This document shows, in pieces, positions 11,801 through 23,439 of a stretch of DNA of 64,000 nt. The position numbers were made by a program, and so were the translations under genes. The DNA lies in contig NC_081409.1 in NCBI RefSeq assembly GCF_030272615.1, positions 476,307,573 through 476,371,572 of the forward strand, in the 5' to 3' direction. How positions within the stretch are numbered: position 1 is the stretch's first letter; each line of letters starts with the position of its first letter. The stretch is from Cryptomeria japonica (lineage: Eukaryota; Streptophyta; Pinopsida; Cupressales; Cupressaceae). Below the pieces are notes generated by a model. That model did no database searches. It was not told the DNA's origin and worked only from the letters and a program-made list of their open reading frames with translations.

Positions 11801-13333
11801 ATTGGGCTCTTATTTTGGACAACAGGCAGTGAGAGGCAGTGTTATACTGGAGAGGGTTTTTTATGATGTTATGGTTTGTGTCCATTATCTGTGTTCTTGT
11901 TATTGCCTTAGTCATGTAAAATTCATCAGCTTTGGTCCAGTAGTGTTTTAGGCATATGGGTTTAATGTGTACTTAGACTCCTATACAATGTGTCATGTTT
12001 TGCAGCACAATCCGATAGAAGAAAGCATTGAGAAAGAGTCTGGGGGAAATGATGATGGATGTACAAATGCAGACTGTGACCGTGATGGGGGCAACAGGCC
12101 AGGAGTGACAGCTATTCCGGTACTATTGTACTCCATTTCCATGAATTGATTTGCCTATGTTTGATGGACATGTATAAAGAATTTTATTTAAGCGACCGCA
12201 TCCACTCGGTACTGATGTAGGCAATTGTGGAAGACAAAGAAGAGTGTGCCAATGAAGATGCTCACGTTGTTGCTGTTGGAGTTGAAGTCCACCTACTAGT
12301 GGATGGGGCAATGGTTGGGGAAGGCATTATTGATGGCCTTGGGAAGGGTTTAATGTGTCATACTATTCCAGTCCCATGACATTGTGCCAAAGTTCGCATT
12401 GCCAAAGTCTTTGATGCAAATGCCCAGCTACCTTGCCCAGGTCCTTTCACTGATGTCATGTCAGATTTCATAAACTCATGGGTGGTGTGGCCTATTGAAG
12501 ACATGGTTTGTTACCCACCCACAATAAGTTTTGAAGATGACAAGATCCCTTCCTCCATCTTCTCATTCCATCATTTACCTTATTCCAATGGAATGAAATA
12601 GGCAACACTCTTATGATGTCATTTGTATGTGGCAGGATAAAGTTGGTGAAAGTGTCCAGCCACAAAAAGAGGATGTTAAATGCGGCCCTATGATCAGATG
12701 GGTAAGTCAGAGGCTACAATCATTTGGCATCACCCCTCCTGAGTTGCATAAGAATGAGAAGAAGCGTAAAGCATTTTATGGTGCTGCCAACTCCATTGCG
12801 CAATCCAGACAGCGGAGTGGATAATATTTTTCGATCATAGTTGTTGTTCCTCTTTCCTAATATTTAGAGTGAGATACTGTGGTGGAAGATCAATCTTGAT
12901 AGACTATTTAGATGGGATTCAGAGATGTTATATTTAGATGGCTTTTACCTTACCATAGTTTAAGCCCTCTCAATTATTGTTTACGTTTTAAATGAATTGT
13001 ACTTTGTTTTCAACCTTTCCTGCTATTTTAAGAAACATAATTGTAAAGGCTTGATTTGTTGGACTGTTTCATGGTGATCCTACACCATCAACTACCCTTC
13101 AATAACTTCAGAAACCTATCTTTGGTGTGCAACATTTTTAATAATGATAGTGGATGGTACAATAAAGTCGATGATAGTCGTTTATTGTTCAAGTTTTGTT
13201 CAAGGTCTCTTACATATTGCATATGCATATGCATAGGTTATGTTATTGCATAGCAATAGGGTCCTCACAACTCTTTTACGTATATAGGTCAAGCAGAATG
13301 TTTCATTGAAATTGTGAACCATGTGCTCTTTCC

Positions 13334-14494
13334 ACTGTAGCTTACAACAGTTCAATATATGATTGTTATTGTTTGTTTTTGAACACTGTATCTGAAATGA
13401 ATTAAGAATAAAAAATCACAAAAAAAAAATCAATTAAAATACACTAGACTTCCGTTAGAGTTTCATGGCAGATGTGTAATAAGTTGGATGCAGGACAAGG
13501 AGTGGTGACTTATGGAGTTATCTTCCCAAAACATGGATTCCCAATTGGCAGGTAACCTGCCACCCAAGTGCCCAATTTAGTGAACACGTTAACTTTTGCA
13601 TTGATAATAATGTTATTCATGCAAAAAATGCAATAGATAGTTGTTCATTTCGTGTTGGCATAAACTATTGTTTCTTGCATTTTTCATGTTGTCTTGCCCA
13701 CCTGTCTACTGATACTTCTTTTTGGCATTGTTTGCAGGGATGGCAATGGGAAGAGCACAGATAGGAAAAAGAAAGGGCGTCAAAACATCTGTTCCGTGAA
13801 TGAAACACCTACTATGAATTCAAAGGAGAATGGGACGCCCGATGTTCTCACCTCCGACAATGGTTTAGGGAAGTCTGCAAGACAACCACCACCACACTTT
13901 GCAGACTAGAATGACACTGTAGCTTACAATAGTTCAATATATGATTGTTATTGTTTGTTTTTGAACACTGTATCTGAAATGAATTAAGAATAAAAAATCA
14001 CAAAAAAAAAATCAATTAAAATACACTAGACTTCCATTAGAGTTTCATGGCAGATGTGTAATAAGTTGGATGCAGGACAAGGAGTGGTGACTTATGGAGT
14101 TATCTTCCCAAAACATGGATTCCCAATTGGCAACTAACCTGCCACCCAAGTGCCCAATTTAGTGAACACGTTAACTTTTGCATTGATAATAATGTTATTC
14201 ATGCAAAAAATGCAATAGATAGTTCATTTTGTGTTGGCATAAACTATTGTTTCCTGCATTTTTCATGTTGTCTTGCCCACCTGTCTACTGATACTTCTTT
14301 TTGGCATTGTTTGCAGGGATGGCAATGGGAAGAGCATAGATAGGAAAAAGAAAGGGCATTGAAACATCTGTTCCGTGAATGAAACACCTGCTATGAATTC
14401 AAAGGAGAATGGGATGCCCGATGTTCTCACCTCCGATGATGGTTTAGGGAAGTCTGCAAGACAACCACCACCACCCTTTGTAGACTGGAATGAT
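13334..14494 (+). repeat. 580-bp direct tandem duplication containing an exon
   Basis: Copy 1 (13334-13915) and copy 2 (13916-about 14494) are nearly identical, including an A-run, the TTTGCAG acceptor and an exon encoding GDGNGKS...NICSVNETP. Only copy 2 continues into the coiled-coil exon. A 3-bp difference (near 13640/14222) and scattered substitutions distinguish the copies. Junctions lie at ACTGTAG. Confidence 0.9.
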
Positions 14495-14990
14495 GGGATA
14501 GACATAATGAAGTTTGACGCCACACATGTAGAACTGCTAATGTAGAAGGTTGAAATGGTTCACACTGAAAATGAAAGGTTGAAGGGGATTGTTTCTGATC
14601 TTGAATGGAGATTCACTAAAGTGAAAAGGAGATGCACTGAACTCAATAAGAAATGCACTAAAATCAATAAGAAATGTATGGAACTCAATAACAAGGTCAT
14701 GGACTTGGACGATAAGAATACAAACCTTGAGCTGGAAGTGCATAGTTTGTAGATGGCGAATGAGAGATAGAAGGTAGTGCTGAGGTGTGCACTAAAAACA
14801 CCAAAATCATAAGTGACCAGATGCAGGGCACGCTAGATGTTTGTGCGCAACACGCTCACTACTGGAAATAGAGGTATGGAGGTGTCTACCTCCGTAACCA
14901 ATGAAGGTGATGGGAATGATGTGCCTCCCCTAACTCTGACTACTGGGAGAAACAAAAGTCATTTAAATACTCAACCTTTGCCTCCATAAG

Positions 14991-15525
14991 AGGCTTGTAC
15001 TATTATGAAAGTTTTCTAGATGTACATTGCTAACTCCTATTGAATAAAATGTCAGCAGTGGTGTAGATTGTTTGTAATCAGACATATTCTTTCATTTAAG
15101 AAAACACTTTGTATGCTTCATGAATGGTTATTTTCAATAAATGTGAATAACCAAAGTTTTTCTTTCTGGTTCTTTTCTTCGGGAGCCCTTCTTGAACCAG
15201 TTGTAAAAATATATATATTAATAAAATATATTAAGTGGCCTTGCCACCTTTTCAAAAAAAAAAATGTGATTCACTTCACTTAAATAGCTTCAATGGTTAA
15301 TTATTGGTTCCTTGTACAATTTTTCATGCTTTCGAAATGGTTATATATGGCTTTTCTACATGTCTTATATGATGAATGGTTTTCACACTTCTCTTAATGA
15401 CTTCCGAATCAGTCTTGGCGAACCAAGGTGGGTGAATCTATACCTGAAACCTAACTGTAGGTTAAACGTTTTTATATAGCAGATTTAAAAGAACCAGTAG
15501 TTGTATGATGAAATTTTTTCTTAAC
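14991..15525. other. Spacer, no gene seen
   Basis: Noncoding DNA downstream of the last coding-like segment; it holds a possible polyadenylation region (AATAAA at about 15044) and an A-run near 15254. Confidence 0.5.
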
Positions 15526-16345
15526 TTCCACCTGCTTATAATAGTTTCTTATTGAAGACTAAAAAATGATTATTTATAAATGATGGATAAACTGAATGAC
15601 AAGTACATAAGATAGCCAACTCAATGAGTATTCTTCTTTGTAAATATTAAATATAGATCAATGAATATTTAAGTATTTAAGCTTTAGCACATGAATAAGG
15701 TGGAGTATAACATGCAGGTTAGTTATACTTGTATTCCATAAACAAAGAAACTCAAATTGAAAGTAACACTTCATATATATGTGAGAAGAGTTAGTTGTTT
15801 CCACCTGCTTATAATAGTTGCTTATTTGAAGACTGAAAAATGCTTATTTATAAATGATGGATAAACTGAATCACAAGTACATAAGATAGCCAGCTCAATG
15901 AGTATTCTTCTATGTAAATATTAAATATAGATCAATGAGTATTTAACTATTTAAGCTTTAGCACATGAATAAGGTGGAGTATAACACATAGGTTAGTTAT
16001 ACTTATATTCCATAAACAAAGAAACTCAAATTGAAAGTAACACTTCATATATATGTGAGAAGTGTTAATCATTTCCACCTGCTTATAATAGTTGCTTATT
16101 GAAGACTGAAAAATGATTATTTATAAATGATGGATAAACTGAATCACAAGTACATAAGATAGCCAACTAAATAAGAATTCTTCTTTGTAAATATTAAATA
16201 TAGATCAATGAGTACTTAACTATTTAAGCTTTAGCACATGAGTAAGGTGGAGTATAACATGCAAGTTAGTTATACTTATATTTCGTAAACAAAGAAACTC
16301 AAATTGAAAGTAACACTTCATATATATGTGATAAGTGTTAGTTGT
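15526..16345. repeat. 273-bp tandem repeat, 3 copies
   Basis: Units start at about 15526, 15799 and 16073 with TTCCACCTGCTTATAATAG and end near CACTTCATATATATGTGA. They are over 90 percent identical by eye. AT-rich and noncoding. Confidence 0.92.
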
Positions 16346-16389
16346 TTTTGCTGATTCGCTGACTGGTTGCCTGCCAATTCCATGTCGTT

Positions 16390-16795
16390 GTCTCACAGCA
16401 AAATAGACTAACATGTTGTGTTAGTCGATTTCACTATTTCACGGGCATAAAGGAAATGGTGGCCTTCTAGTCAGTGAATCAACGAAAAGGACTAACATGG
16501 TGTGTTAGTCTATTTTGCCATTTCTTTAGCGAAAAGGAAATGGTGGCCACGCATTTTGCAAATCAATGAAATCAACTAACACAAATTGACTAAGACAACG
16601 TGCTAGTCTATTTTGCCGCTTCATGAGGCAAAAGGAAATGTCGGCCAGCCAGTCCTCGAATTAGCGAAATCAACTAACACAAATAGACTAACACAGCGTG
16701 TTAGTCTATTTCGCTGATAGGCAGACTGGGTGGCCACCATTTCTTTTTGCCACATGAAACGATGAAATCGACTAACATGCCATCTTAGTTGACTG
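16390..16795. repeat. Array of five short hairpins (ACTAACA...TGTTAGT)
   Basis: Imperfect palindromes of the form GACTAACA-TG(T/G)-TGTTAGTC occur at about 16404, 16496, 16583, 16684 and 16769, spaced 85-100 bp apart. Between them recurs AAAGGAAATGGTGGCC, the last time inverted (about 16730). They lie immediately outside the left arm of the Mutator-like element and look like subterminal or foldback repeats. Confidence 0.75.
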
Positions 16796-16797
16796 CT

Positions 16798-16850
16798 TGC
16801 TCCAAAAGACCTTTCGTACAGCATGTTAGCGACAGGTTAGTCAATGGTAG
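16798..16850. repeat. Left terminal inverted repeat candidate of the Mutator-like element
   Basis: It reads inward from GCTCCAAAA through GACCTTTCGTACA and CATGTTAGC to AGGTTAGTCAAT, and pairs in inverted orientation with 21795-21848 at roughly 85 percent by eye. Confidence 0.5.
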
Positions 16851-17159
16851 TTGTTTTGGATCTAGAATAGCTTCAGCCTTTCCTTTAGAGAAAGGACTAT
16901 ATTTATTAGATTTAAATTAACATATAAAGTGTATTGGTTTGTAGACATATAAAGTGTATAGAGACAAACATATAAATTGTAAACATAACCGACACAAACA
17001 TATAAATCATAAACAATCGAGACAAATGACATACAAAGATCGGCTATGTAACCATAGAAATGAACTGTTTTATAAAAACAACAGTCATATAGGAGGGACC
17101 ATATAGGAGCAGTTATACAATTTTAATGAGAGGACTTCCTCTATGTTGGGAATCTACTA

Positions 17160-20100
17160 TGTATCCTTACAAACCTTCATGTTGGCCGAGGTCTACCATA
17201 ACCCATGAAAATGCGGGTGTAGTCCATAATAAGGAGGTTCCATGGAAATAATGTTGTGACATCCTTGATATTGTCATCAGAGTATGGCACCAGGGACCGT
17301 CCACGTCTCCAATGGGGTCTATCATCACACTGAATGTGAATCTGAGGGAGAGTGACTGGCCAGTACACAAGGGCGAAATACACTGGCCATAGTCGCCTAT
17401 ACAAAGTGATCGTCACTGGAGTCGACAATCTGGTGAATGAGATCACATCTTCTATATGGACAGTGTACATATTGTCCTCAATATAATGTCTTCCCATTTG
17501 AATGGTCCACTCACCGGCTCATCTGGGAGTTATTGTTGGGATAATATCTGAAACAATGGTATCTCGGAGGCGCTGAAATAAGGCAAACTCCTCATCATTC
17601 TCTACCAACCTCTATAGCAGTTTGCAAATACATATGATAAGAGTGTTAGTAATATAACTATAGCATTCAATAAATGTAAGACAAAATAGTGTTAAGCACT
17701 AAAAAAATGCAAGACATAATCACACCATAAGAGTATTAATTATTTAACTAGAGCATTCAGTAAATTGAAGACATAAAAGCATAATACTAGAAATTAAGTT
17801 GCATAAAACCTGCACCTGTCGCTAGACGTGTATGTGAAAGCCATTTAGTTATAAAAAAAGCCAAAAAACAATGGACCTGCATACAAAGATACATTATAAA
17901 AGATGGTTAGGGACAGTAATAGTAAACATTACAATGCAACTATAATAAACAAAGTTGTTCCATATTACGCAACAGGTTGAATGAAGAATGGCTAAACATC
18001 AAGCACATATATGACACAGTTACAAACAGAAAGCTTAATCTGAACAAATAATACCAAAATTAGTATCAAGGAGGATCATTCTGTTATCCCTATCCACATA
18101 AAAGACCATCAAAAGCCAATCATCGATAATGACTCCTATGGCTAGGTGTTCAGGGGGTGTTGAACACTGTCACACATAAGTGTGGATCACTTTCATTGAC
18201 TACAAGACATGATGACTAAATAAACACATGCAACATTCACATGTTTAGAAACTACTTATAGGTGACACTAGAGTACCAACCTGTATCAGACACAACCGAT
18301 GTAGTGGCAAGGACATGTGGTTCTGGTGCTTGGTCCAATTGCCTCTTTCCTATTCTCCTCCTAGAAGTCTCAAAGGGGAACTCAAAGGTGATAGGCTACT
18401 GAACATCATGACATATCTCACTTGTAATACTCCTCCTATGTTGCCACTGATTGTGACAATGGACCTAACTTGCACTTAACCAAGGTTGCATACATTTGGT
18501 GGTTGTATTGGATGGATCACTAGATAGACTAAAATCAAATGACATGGCACCGACATTCTGAAGATCAGCCATGAACCTATCGAGACAGCCTACAAATGCC
18601 ATTAGTTTATCGCCTGAACCTGGCATTGTTTGTGACAATATATTTAACTTTTTGTTTGCTTCGTTCCACATTACGGTGTCCACATCCTCTAAATTTGTAT
18701 GTGCATTAGAAATGCTATCGAAGATGGGTTCAGGTGTTGGGTTTTCATTAGTATTAGCAAATGTTAGAGTCGACATAGGAATAGGATCTGTATGAAACAA
18801 GATCTTAGAGTGAAGTACACATCTTTCAAGTTAGTAAAGATCAACATTCACAAACATCCACTTACCCAGAACACATGAATCATGGAATGAATTGTTCATC
18901 ATTGCAACAACCTTCAATGCATGCTTGCACATGTTTCCTCACAAACTCCACGGACATTAACAGATGTAGAAGTGATCCCCAAATTTCCTAACCACATACC
19001 AGTTGCACAAGGACTAACTTTTCACCTAGTACCAACCAGGAGTAGATCTAGAACACAATTGGCATCAGGAATTGCCTTTGCCCTCTCCATACTAGTTTGC
19101 AAAATGTGTCAACCTGTAGTTTTTGATAAATCCAAAATGCTACAATTCTCGCTTATGGTGGTAGCATGGTTCCACTTTATACACAAGTATAAAATACAAA
19201 TTGTCCATCCTCCTCGAGCATGTCTTTTTATCATCTCTTAGGTGCAGTGACTTCAATTTGCCATGGTATGATTCAATGGCATTATTTGTGTCTTGGTTAG
19301 CATGAGCAAAATTTCTAAAGTTTTTCACCCACATAGCTGGCCAAAAAAAATTGAAAAAAAGAAATTTAAAATAGGAGTAGGATGTCAACTACCAAATGAC
19401 AATCAAAATGGGTAACAAGTCATAAAGTCACCAGTTGAATGTAATGTCCAACTCACCAATACGACCTTCTCCTTGACACCATGTGCTATAAAAGTACTCT
19501 AGAAAACGTGGCTGATCACTAAATTTGGCAAAGAAAGTGTGAAACTCCTCCATAGTGCTCTCTTCACTTTCATGCATTGCAATCATTATCGCCCCTAGAT
19601 GGTGAAAAATGTCCATTGCTCTTTCCTTCATTGCATACTTGTACACATTCTTCAACCATGCTTGACACGCGTGCCAAATACAAAGTATGACACGACATTC
19701 AAAAACACTCTTGTTATGAACAAAATGTTTAATTGAGTTGGGAGCCTACTCATTTGAAATAAAACGTAGACCAACGTATCATAATATTTGATTTCATGTA
19801 GACAAACATTTCCCTCTTGCACTTACTCTATTGCTTGAATCGCTGCACTCACATCATCCATGATAAATGCATTGATCTCCAATTAGGCCTCTTTTCCTTT
19901 CCTCATCTCTGCAACTCCATCAACCACACCTAGATATCCTTGATCTTGTTCCTTGATGTAACAGCCCATGCAATAGGTACCCTCAATTTCTTCTCATTGA
20001 AGACGAGACACAAATACAATTGATACTATTTTAAACAACAAACATGAAGATCATGACCATCCACAAATCAAATGGGCTACATGAAAATAGGTTAAGTTCA

Positions 20101-21080
20101 AAGAGACTTACCCCATATTTGTTTGTTGTGAATGTCAAATCCATTGAGATGATTGAGTCATACAAGAATTGAACCATCATGTCAAGCATCCAAACCATTT
20201 GTATTCCCATAATGAAAGGTCTGTCGGACCTTGTGGCTACTGGAATTTTTTTTTTTTTGCCTCATCTTGTTTTTTCCATTCTAAGATGCTAGTGGCATCG
20301 TGCACATGCTTTCGTGACCGAATAGAATAGACCCTCGTCATCGCGTTCATATCATCCTTGCATGTGATGAATGAATCTCTCTTCTTCAACATGTCATGAA
20401 AAATAGGATCATCAAGATGTTTGTCCATAATAGCATCAATGCTCACATCCATCAGAAACAACCTCTCTATATATACTTTGCATTCATCAGAAAGGTTTGG
20501 TGCAAATTGAGAGTGCAGCTCATTGCTGGTATCATCCACGCCATGACAAGCTTCACCATTCTTGTCTACATGCAATGGTTGCTTCACTATCAAGATGGAC
20601 ACATCTAGCCTACCATATACCACCTTAATAATGAAGTGGCATGTACAACCTCTTTTTTTCTAATATGTCCAGGTGCACTTCTTATTCGGTGACTTTTTCC
20701 TATTGTCTTCTGGTCCATATGAACACCAATACCTTCAAAAACAACTCTCCTATTATCAACAATAGTCATAATGTCATTAAATGTAGACAAAGAATAGGAA
20801 AGAATGTGTCTACAAACCAGTTGTACATCTTTGTTGTATGCATGTTCTGTACAACACTCTCATACTTAGTGTGCCACTTTCAGAGGAATTGGGTTTCAAC
20901 ACCTTTGTGCAATGATTCCCCTTTGATGAATGCATCCAATCTACCCAGTGGAATAGTTGCACACAGGTCTATCTTTGAATAATTTTTGAAAAAAATTTAG
21001 CATCCACTGAATATCCCTTGAACAAAAATGACGCAAACCTTCACCAGCATCTTGAACTTCCAATACCATAATGTCCTGCT
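17160..21080 (-). pseudogene. Mutator-like (MULE) transposase with SWIM zinc finger, decayed
   Basis: MULE transposases cut and join the element ends in the nucleus. In minus-strand order: an N-terminal region (21080-20240) contains LGRLDAFIKGESLHKG and NELHSQFAPNLSDECK. The DDE region follows, with MDLTFTTNKYGYQLY split by an 86-bp GT-AG intron (20026-20111), then RVPIAWAVTS and MDDVSAAIQAIE. Next are ILCIWHACQAWLKNV (about 19690-19630) and NQDTNNAIESYHGKLK (about 19290). A SWIM finger C-x-C...G-N-M-C-K-H lies at 18962-18921. A further intron (about 18795-18871) leads to a C-terminal exon (18790-18465), then FEFPFETSRRRIGKRQ. About 18140-18050 encodes DDWLLMVFYVDRDN followed by MILLDTNFG, faintly like the core of a C48/Ulp1 peptidase. 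Last is an unrecognised exon (17640-17177). In-frame stops, including both within the SWIM finger, and frame breaks show it is dead. Assignment is firm for the core and weak for the Ulp1-like tail. Confidence 0.8.
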
Positions 21081-21239
21081 ATTTCTAGTGTTTTCCCATT
21101 GTGGTCCTACATATATCGAACAAAGAAAGAGATATCATCAATAGTAAACAGTCGCAATGATGATATCGTCAGTGTGATAATGTTTTGACATAGTGGTTGA
21201 TGTCAAATGTGTTTGCCATGATATTGGTCGCTTGGCACA

Positions 21240-21749
21240 AATGACTTCACAAAGCTACATTACTGTTAGACCTTCATCCTGTTAGCACATATTTTTACAA
21301 AATAGTTTTGTGCTATATATGAACAATTTTAGTTTCATCATAAGAGCATTTACTAGTGGATTGTATGTACAGGTGATATGTTGTAGTATCTTCATGAAAA
21401 AGCATCACTTGGGCATATTGAATGGAATGTTGAGTACTATGGCATTCTGGCAATCCTCATCTTGACAATTAGTTTCATTGCAAAGGTACTTTTGGAGGAT
21501 CGACACAGAGTAGGGTCGTGAACATGTTCAGAGATGTCAGTGGTATGTGTTGGAAATATGCTTCTAATTCACTTGACCTTTGTTCATATTGATTGGGTTA
21601 ACTTTGACCAATGAAACAATGTGAAGAAAATCTATGAGCTCTATTAGCACAACCTCTGCCGATGACCTCAACATATCAGAGTAGGTATCGGCTATCGGGA
21701 GCGGTCTCAGTCTTCTATACCGATACCCGATGAGTATTGACTAACACGT
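21240..21749. other. Spacer upstream of the MULE gene, no gene seen
   Basis: Noncoding DNA between the MULE gene start and the right arm. From about 21650 it passes into CCGATA-type leader sequence. Confidence 0.5.
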
Positions 21750-21848
21750 GCGTTAGTCACATGTTTTGCACCGTCAATTTTGTAATTAACAGTTGTAATT
21801 AACTAACCTATTGCTAACATGTTGTACGAAAGGTCCGTTTTGGAGCTT
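21750..21848. repeat. Right-facing arm of the GACTAACA family / right TIR candidate
   Basis: It contains GACTAACACGTGCGTTAGTC, TTTTGCACCGTCAATTTTG, GCTAACATGTTGTACGAAAG and ends TCCGTTTTGGAGC. Sequence with CGATACCCGATGA and ATCCCGATGA motifs flanks it on both sides, so it interrupts a hairpin-rich leader. Confidence 0.7.
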
Positions 21849-21899
21849 GCAGTAGCAGGTTTGAAGTCATCCCGATGACCTAACGAAATCATCTTCGGT

Positions 21900-22350
21900 C
21901 ATCAAGGTAGCATTGGTTATCAGATGGATGAAAGGATAAAAGGCGTGCAACTTAGATCCAGATCCAATGGTTGTTGCTATACCACATGATGGAGATGCAT
22001 GAACGTTATCCATCATAGCTTGGCGACCAAGGCAAGGCCTGACAAAAGAGCAGCTTAGGTCAGTTAACGAGTGAGCAAGTATGAGATGATCAGACGATTG
22101 TCGCTATACTGCATGATGAAGATACTCATTGGTTAACCATCACGGCTTGGTGTCTGATGAGGTGGTGATCTAGTGGTAGCTTGAGATGGAAATCCAGGTG
22201 GATCCACAAGTGAACTAGAAGTTGACACATGGCACAGATGGACGAAGAGATAAAGGGCATGCAGGTTAGATGCAGATCCAATGATTTTCGCTATACCGTG
22301 GTGGAAAACTACTCAATGAATATCCAGCCGGACTTGATGACAAAAAAGGG
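21900..22350 (+). repeat. Leader module 1 of unrecognised element (copy A')
   Basis: Three diverged units of the type GATCCAAYGGTTGTCGCTA, ACC..GATG and AAGATGC...ATC lie at about 21958, 22088 and 22272. The same module recurs at 32680-33240 (minus) and 36720-37080 (plus). Each unit contains a GATGG...CCATC-type self-complementary stretch. Confidence 0.6.
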
Positions 22351-23010
22351 CTAATGCCTGAAGGTGGACTTGTTCAGTGTTACGTAGATACCCGATGAAT
22401 TCTTGATATGTTGGTGTGACAAGAAGACGGTATCATCAAGATAACATACATTATCAACAATGAGGAAAAAATGTTATCCTGATACCTGATGGGGTTATTG
22501 GTGGAACTCTTGCTGATATCTGACAAGGTGATGTATGCATAGCGAGGACATCGGGTTGTTGGGAGGTCCTAATTTGTGTTACCCTAATACCTGATGCACC
22601 AAATAAAGAAGGTGACTCTATCAGAAAGACTTTCTCTGATAAAGTAGTTCCACTCAAGAAAGGAAGAAGACTCATCGAGATAACATACATCATCAAGGAG
22701 ATGCATATTGAGTTATCCCGACACCTAATAAGGAAGATGAGCTCATCACAAGCGAAGTCACTACATCGAAAAATAATATGTTGATAGACCAAAGCAGCCC
22801 GATAAGGAGAATAAGGTGTGAAAAGACTAGTCGGAATGACCTATACCGATAGGCAAGATAAAAAGGTAATTGAAGGAACAAAAAATTTGGGTGGCGTGAA
22901 GTAATTGAAATATTGGGTAGGGTTATGTCGCAAATAGCCGTTGGAATATCTGATATGATGGCCACTATTAAATGCTAGTGGTTAGGTGGATTTGATCCAC
23001 ATGAAGAAAA
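22350..23010 (+). repeat. Leader module 2 hairpin array and conserved block (copy A')
   Basis: Short palindromic units built from CCGATA/TATCGG and CCCGATGA/TCATCGGG recur every 40-90 bp. From about 22890 a conserved block follows (TAATTGAAATATTGGGT, TAGCCGTTGGA, CATTAAATGC-like). The block is shared with 24400-24500 and 33640-33740 and precedes the ORF start by about 160 bp. Confidence 0.65.
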
Positions 23011-23167
23011 ATTGATGAGTTTTGATCATTTAAGACTCCCTCTAGCCGTTGCATATCCAGCATAAAGAAAGAGTTCTTGTAATAGAATTATTCACAATTT
23101 CCTCAGCCATCAACATTGAAGTTGCAGACAGGAAGCGCGGGTAATTTGAGAATTCAAGCACTTAATC

Positions 23168-23395
23168 ATGGAGGCTTCTAGTTCAGAAGGGAAGAGAAAG
23201 GTCATAGAGATTTCAGATACATAGTCCACTAAATCTAAAAAGACGAAGTCTGTGGAGGGTGTACAGAAGCGAAAATTGAACCAAGACATGATTGACCAAA
23301 TGGAGTTGTCAGGTGCTAAGTCAAGGAGATCTAAAACCTATTTTCTTCCCAAGGATCAATTGGAAGATAAAAAGTCCCTAATATTCACTCGAAGA
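23168..23395 (+). pseudogene. Unrecognised family, N-terminal fragment (copy A')
   Basis: The frame starts MEASSSEGKRKVIEISDT, has one TAG, then continues KRKLNQDMIDQMELSGAKSR and DQLEDKKS before being lost. It is clearly homologous to the start of copy A (MEGSSSKGK, KLNQDMIDQMGSPGARS). The fragment is followed directly by another module 2 array, so it is a truncated or rearranged copy in tandem with A. Confidence 0.75.
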
Positions 23396-23439
23396 TAAGT
23401 AGTCCCTAAGATAGTTGGGATCACTAATATTCAAGGTGA

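Larger units (their letters stand above)
8941..14990 (+). pseudogene. Multi-exon, repeat-rich transposon-type ORF with DUF8039-like segment, decayed
   Basis: A series of coding-like segments separated by probable GT-AG introns runs down the plus strand. They are: about 8944-9070 (start MSIVLQKRLRKIV), 9190-9660 (18-residue repeats), 9767-9988 (acidic), 10205-10585 (Cys/His-rich then charged, ending ERKNIATE before a GTAATT donor), 10680-11022 (EKTRPTSDPET-type repeats, with a frame slip at an A-run near 10771), 11124-11800 (KKLKE...ACSGEKIAE repeats), 12005-12118, 12222-12505, 12636-12822, 13735-13909, 14316-14750 (coiled coil) and about 14803-14990 (C-terminus). The 12222-12505 segment (VGEGIIDGLGKG, HCAKVRIAKVFD, ALP-type QLPCPGP, WVVWPIEDM) resembles DUF8039, known in plant transposon-derived proteins. 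Several in-frame stops make it a pseudogene. It could be the accessory gene of a CACTA- or Mutator-like element, or host exons captured by one; no transposase domain is seen here. Confidence 0.5.
16798..21848 (-). mobile_element. Mutator-like element (MULE), about 5 kb
   Basis: Inverted arms at 16798-16850 and 21750-21848 both point GCTCCAAAA outward and enclose a SWIM-type Mutator-like transposase gene. I could not find the 9-11 bp target-site duplication typical of MULEs. The right arm sits inside hairpin-leader sequence on both sides, so the arms could instead be independent foldback insertions. The transposase assignment does not depend on these ends. Confidence 0.5.

Noticed and set aside
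15526-16345. Tandem repeats as a CRISPR-like array
   Set aside because: Units are 273 bp with no distinct spacers and the DNA is plant nuclear; it is an ordinary tandem repeat.
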